NCBI GenBank assembly: GCA_023238725.1
Contig: CM041534.1
Coordinates: forward strand, 19,067,803-19,131,802
DNA from: Scortum barcoo
Taxonomy: Eukaryota; Chordata; Actinopteri; Centrarchiformes; Terapontidae
DNA: 64,000 nt
Direction: 5' to 3'
Positions 59,655-64,000 of the stretch are shown here, piece after piece. The translations under genes and the position numbers were made by a program. Every line of letters begins with the position of its first letter. The stretch's first letter is position 1. A model generated the notes under the pieces. It did no database searches and was not told the origin of the DNA. It worked only from the letters and a program-made list of their open reading frames with translations.

Positions 59655-61765
59655 AGAAAGAGAGACCGTAACATAAAAACTAAACAGAGTGCTGAGCTTT
59701 TTAATGCCTGAAAGGACTGTTTGTATCTGTGAGATGCATTCAAAGGCTCACCTCTCAGGTTTGGCAGCTTAGTTTATATTTTCCCTGAGCATTTTTAAAG
59801 ATAATCATACCGGCTTTAATTGAAACTCCCTCACTCACTGAAGCTCTCATTATGGGCTGCAGCACTTCAGAGAGACTCGATACAACTCGCCGTCTGTCAG
59901 CAGCTGCAGGATCGTCCCAGTTTGTCCCGCGCCGCCTAAAGGGAACACTGACGACTACTCCGCTTCGTTAGGGGGAAGTTTAGCTTTGTTATGGCAATAT
60001 TATACATTGCCAAGTTCGGTAAACGGCTGACTGAGTCTCTCACTTCCTTCCTTCAGAATCTCCCGTCAGCTTTTTCTCCGTTTTCGTCTTATTTCATGTC
60101 CTCTCTATCTCTCTTCCCTCTTCCTCTCTCTCTGCTTCTTACTGATAAAAAAAACCCTCTGAAGAACAATTAACTGAAGTTCCTCTTCGCCTCGTCGTGC
60201 TCGCTCATCACAGCAGAGCACTAATATCTAATCATGACCTCCAAATGTTTCGTCCCGGCGCCTCTTTAATTGTTTGCCTCTACCTGCCAACAAAAACTTT
60301 CCTGTGAAAGTTATCAAAGACTCTCTAAGTAACGTTGAAAGGTGCTGAGGAGCAGAGACTTTCTTTTTTCCAGATCTTTCTTTTTTTTTTTTTTTTTGTA
60401 ACATTACTTCAATGACCTTTCTGTTTTATCAGGTAGAAATTGTCAGGAGATACATAGGAGACAGGATGACATTCAACAGCAGTCCAAGTGTTGGATTTCC
60501 TGTGATACTGCGGCAAAATCTGAAAATACAGGACAAAATACACCAGGCACAGAAAGAAAATAACCAAAACATCCCACCAGCCTCGCACTAAATGCCTGCT
60601 TTGCTGAAGCAAATGATGCTGGGTTTTCATTGAGACTGTCACAGTCATTGGTTCAAACCACTGGTTACTTTCGAGGCTGCCTTTTTGCTCAGCAGAGATT
60701 CAGCAGAGATCCCATCATGCTGCATCGTCAGTGCTGAGGAGGTTATATTTGTCACCGCTGTCACATGAAAGGCAGTGTTTTCTTTTTACGTATTACCCAC
60801 AAACAATACTTTGCACAGCTGTTCAGATCATACTAGCTACTGCACAGCCTCAAATCCGGGATGTTACGCTGCTTTGATGCTGCATTGTATCCCGAAGATC
60901 AGAGGTTTTTAAAAGTCTGGCACACTGAGCTCCCCTTCGGGCTCTACTGAGACAGGTGTTTGCAGTGTACCCATGAACGTACAGACAACTATTACTGGGT
61001 TACTTTGACACTGAAGAAAACTTACAAAAAGCCATGTTAACGCTCAGCTTTGAAAACCTCATATAGACAATAATTATGACCAAATAACATGAAACATAGT
61101 TCCCATTAAAGTTGTTATAATTCTTAGATGGTGATATCCCAAATTTATGACAGCACATAAATACAAAAATGTCAAAAGCAAAAAGTCCAAAAAATTCAAA
61201 AGTCCACTCTCATCCTGAGGCTCCAGCATCAGTGATCTTATTCTATATTATTTGTTCACTTAGGGATCTGTTGTGTTCATTATCACTCTAAATGCCCCAT
61301 TATATTCCTGCCCATAGTGATAGTTAATGTTAACCGTGGAAACACTTAGGAAGTGGGTGATTTTTCATGTGTGCTCTTAAACTGTGTATGCTCTGTACAA
61401 TTTCATTTATACCATTTTAGTCTGCCGCATAAAAGTGTAAATGCACCTTAGCTTACTCTTTGGTGTAACTATGAGAGTTATGGTGGCCCATTATCATGCC
61501 CATATTGAAAAAGCTTCAATTCAGGAAAAGAGCGGTTGCAGGAAGAAAGCGGCGAGGTGCATTCACTGTGGGTGTACGGTGCAACATTCAGCGTATTTTA
61601 ACACCGCAGTTATCAACTTTGATAACAGAGGTGGACCAAAAAAAGAATCTCTCGAGGGCGAGAGATGTGAGTGTGTAAGCACATATGTGCCGGTTCAGTT
61701 TGAAAATCTAGTGTGGAAAGGTGGAAAGTGCCATTTTCTCCTTTCCCCTTTTTTAAAACGCACAT
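59655..61765. other. Non-coding stretch
   Basis: No supported gene. It holds pyrimidine-rich DNA at 60040-60150 and a T run at 60379-60397. 59760-59900 is repeat-free and enhancer-like. Confidence 0.45.
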
Positions 61766-61850
61766 CAAGTACCCTTGAGCAAGGTATTCCACCCTCCAGC
61801 TGCTGCTGCAGAGTGGCTGCCGGACAAACCCAGGTGTGTAACCGTGAATG
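61766..61850 (+). repeat. Diverged teleost SINE/LINE tail fragment
   Basis: CAAGTACCCTTGAGCAAGGTATTCCACCCTCCAGCTGCTG...GTGGCTGCCGG resembles the widespread teleost module ACCCTTGAGCAAGGCACTTAACCCCCAACTGCTCC...TGGCTGCCCACTG. Only this part is recognisable. Confidence 0.5.
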
Positions 61851-61949
61851 TGAAGCACTGCAGCGCTAAGGAAACACATTAAAAGCTCTAAAATAGCATT
61901 CCCAAGCACTGCATGAATAGAGAGGAAAAACATGGAAACGTAAGAGTTT

Positions 61950-61962
61950 TTTTTTTTTTTTT
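61950..61962 (+). repeat. Poly-T tract
   Basis: A T run. With a second T run at about 62022-62038 it creates the polylysine blocks of a long but spurious minus-strand frame (62137 to 61613). Confidence 0.9.
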
Positions 61963-62039
61963 CACCTGGACCAAGCTCTGGATATGCATCAGTGATTTTC
62001 ATCTCCAAAGTAGAGGAGGTGTGTTTTTTTTTTTTTTTC

Positions 62040-62805
62040 TTCAGTGCCTCTTTTCGCCCCTCCTTCCCATCTGCTGCAGAGAATGACCCCGTATTAGACA
62101 CGCTTTGGAAAATGGCCGCAGCTAGCAAGTAATTCACAATTAAAGCAGCCTAAAGTGATTTAAATAATTGCCAAAGAACATGAAAGGCTTTGTTGAAAAA
62201 AAGACTATTAAAGAATACTCACTCCCAATTTAATATTTACTCTGACAATTGGTATTATAAAATTACAGTAATGGCTAGTCCAATGGTACCCAGCAGGAAT
62301 TATGTGCAACATGAATCACTTAAACAAATGTAAAACATCGTTAATCCCTTTTTTCTACTGTGTGGAGTTTGGTGCAAGTGTGCAAAGAGTAACATGAATG
62401 CTATTCAGTTCAATTCATTTTTAATTACAAGAGACCCAACAATTACTACCATGAGCAAGATCTAGTGTCTGTACATACTCTGCTTTTTCATAATAATCTA
62501 TTACATGTGAGTATTATTACATTTTTAAGTCAAACGTATGATCTGCATAGCCAAGAATTGTTAGTTTTCACAATGTCTCTCTTTATCTCTCTTGGTTGTA
62601 AGATATTTTATCATTATTACGGCCGAGCACATTTAGTGGAGCTCCATCACGAGAGTCTTTCTCAACCTTAATTATCATTTTGTTTCAGTTCATAAGATGT
62701 TTTTGATGGAGCTTCGTATTAGCTGAGATTATCCAACAACACCGGAGTCTGGAGGTTTCCAGAGGAGAGTCGTGATGGTGTTTTAGTGCAGCTTGTCACC
62801 GTCTG
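62040..62805. other. Non-coding stretch
   Basis: No supported gene or repeat. 62100-62170 has several AATTA/TTTAAAT cores. Confidence 0.5.
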
Positions 62806-62811
62806 ACTTAC

Positions 62812-62876
62812 CGCCACCCTGTTTTAGGGTTGTTGTACTTCATTTCGTCCTTTTCTATTTTGGTTTGAAAGCGCCG
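62812..62876 (-). CDS. Candidate coding exon, unrecognised protein
   Basis: On the minus strand the acceptor CCTCCCATTTTACTGTGTGCAG precedes 65 bases ending GGTGGCG before a consensus GTAAGTC donor. Two frames carry stops and one is open from a codon boundary, reading RRFQTKIEKDEMKYNN then PKTGW, with two bases left over. The charged, helical peptide looks like protein, and the phase fits the minus-strand candidate at 53890-53979. The protein is not recognised. A CA-rich repeat begins just outside the acceptor side (from about 62918). With no homology visible, chance remains a serious alternative. Confidence 0.35.
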
Positions 62877-62917
62877 CTGCACACAGTAAAATGGGAGGGC
62901 ACCGTCTCAGGTCACAC

Positions 62918-63170
62918 ACATATTCACACGCATACGCCGCACACACACACACACACACAGACATATAAATCACGCAACCCTCGTGGACACACATATGCCT
63001 TTGCACGCACGCTCAGGCACACACTTTCTTGGAGATTCACTGTGGCTGTAAAAAGGGGTCTTGTAAAAAGAGCGGTGGGGGCCTCGCGCTTCGACTCTAT
63101 AGGGTTCATTAACTGACACACACACACATACAGAGACGCGAGCACACACAGGAGCACACACAGACATAAA
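62918..63170. repeat. CA-rich stretch with (CA)n
   Basis: Uninterrupted (AC)n at about 62938-62959, with flanking ACAC-rich degenerate sequence and a second short run at about 63116-63128. The cysteine/valine-rich frames opposite are repeat products. Confidence 0.9.
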
Positions 63171-63174
63171 GTGA

Positions 63175-63543
63175 CCCCTGCAAGGAATTCATTCATTTTT
63201 ATGCTCCCTTTCACCTCATGACTGTTTATTTGTTTTCCGACCCATTAGGTTAGCAGCTTTTCAGGACTCTATCCTTTGTTTTAGGGTCTCTTTCAGCTTT
63301 ACACACTGAAGCACTGACTGGGTCCCATGAAGAGGAGATGGTCAACTGGATATGACTATAAAAATGCGACAGTGAAGCCGGAAGAGAGTTTTCACCGTTA
63401 CTTATGGATGTGACCAGAAGTAATGTAATAACACGTTTACTGTTTCCGCTCCAACCGTAGCTTAAGACTAACTAAAAACTGAAAGAGAAGCCCTGCAGCT
63501 CCTCAAAAATCTGACTAAACAAGCGCAGAAATGATTACCTTCT
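63175..63543. other. Non-coding stretch
   Basis: No gene or recognised repeat. Confidence 0.5.
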
Positions 63544-63544
63544 C

Positions 63545-64000
63545 CAGTGTAAGGCTGGGCGATATGGCTTATAGATCATATCTCAATATATCTTTAGGCG
63601 ATGCAGCGATAAATCTCAAAATACACACTTTCCTCTAAAATAACATTCCATAAAAATCTCAAATAGCTCACATTCAGAGGGTACCAGGTCTTTGTTTTAA
63701 AGCTGGCTTCAGTAATTTTTTATTTCTGATCTTAGTATGGGGTTCACCAGTGTTGACAGATGTTCTGTAGCCTGTAGCCTGTGCTTACAAAAAGTGACCA
63801 GCAGGTACGAACTACTGTGTACGAACTTTTCATCTATAGGTTTATACAGGTCTGTGGTTGTCGCGTCACGGTATGCAAGCGATCACGTTGAAAAAGAATA
63901 TTTTATGGTCCGTTATACTAGAATGTTTTTAGAAAAAAAAAAAGCTTTACCTTGCGACATAATCATGGCGTAACTCACCCAAATGTAGCCAAAATTGTTA
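63545..64000 (+). mobile_element. GGCTGGGCGATA-type DNA transposon (MITE), cut by window end
   Basis: CAGTGTAAGGCTGGGCGATATGGCTTATAGATCATATCTCAATATATCTTTAGGCG is a diverged copy of the start of a very common teleost non-autonomous DNA transposon (GGGCTGGGCGATATGGCC...ATCATATCACGATAT). The opposite end is not visible, so extent and target duplication cannot be checked. How much of the remaining sequence belongs to it is uncertain. Confidence 0.65.

Noticed and set aside
60645..60670. GGTTCAAACC, like a tRNA T-arm
   Set aside because: No anticodon or acceptor arm can be folded around it. No tRNA gene was found anywhere in the window.
61613..62137. Longest open frame in the window (174 codons, minus strand)
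   Set aside because: It runs through two poly-T tracts, giving lysine blocks, and through a repeat-tail fragment. It has no domain, so it is an artefact of simple sequence.
62824..63214. Cysteine/valine-rich minus-strand frames
   Set aside because: Translation products of the CA repeat.
1..64000. CRISPR arrays, bacterial operons, prophage or plasmid modules
   Set aside because: None present. The sequence is vertebrate non-coding DNA with eukaryotic transposons.

Overview
The window looks like nuclear DNA of a ray-finned fish, most likely a percomorph teleost. The base composition is AT-rich and there are many short CA, TA, TC, ATTC and ATCT microsatellites. The interspersed repeats resemble families I know from teleost genomes: L2/CR1-group LINE tails ending in CAATAAAG-type sequence, a CAGGGGTGTCAAAC hAT-type MITE, a GGCTGGGCGATA element, and the GGGATCCCTC...TGTAAAGCCCTC repeat tail. 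There is no bacterial, viral or plasmid gene organisation. Nearly all open frames are short chance frames in non-coding DNA.

The only unmistakable protein-coding material is a 5'-truncated, frameshifted LINE on the minus strand (about 20944-23010). It carries reverse transcriptase blocks including a FADD catalytic motif. No complete host gene is visible. A few short segments have good acceptor and donor splice signals and an open frame. The most interesting lie on the minus strand (6953-7035, 10321-10353, 14942-15050, 53890-53979, 62812-62876), and some neighbours have compatible phases. I recognise none of the peptides. Similar candidates occur on the plus strand (12470-12640, 20704-20787, 37500-37568), so a good part of this must be chance.

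Layout: 1-20900 is low-repeat non-coding DNA with microsatellites, several exon candidates and a 323-bp hAT MITE at 17568-17890. 20944-23330 is a LINE cluster. 23335-37800 is mostly repeat-poor and contains AT-rich blocks that look like developmental enhancers (28620-28860, 32562-32720, 37190-37330), a large TA tract at 34380-34505, a pyrimidine-rich stretch near 36185-36420 and a CpG-rich patch at 37330-37800. 37800-57000 is again mostly non-coding, with a LINE tail at 44484-44600, a pair of near-identical 24-mers 468 bp apart (51129 and 51597) and a teleost repeat tail at 56040-56300. 57000-64000 has a block with two GTAATTAC homeodomain sites, a degenerate tandem array (about 58650-59640), a CA-rich stretch and the start of a MITE cut by the window edge.

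The best overall reading is a gene-poor region: a gene desert, or the large introns of one gene. It is punctuated by possible regulatory elements and ageing transposons. I found no convincing new biological system. The observations most worth checking are the exon candidates, the degenerate tandem array and the repeat-free homeobox-site blocks.
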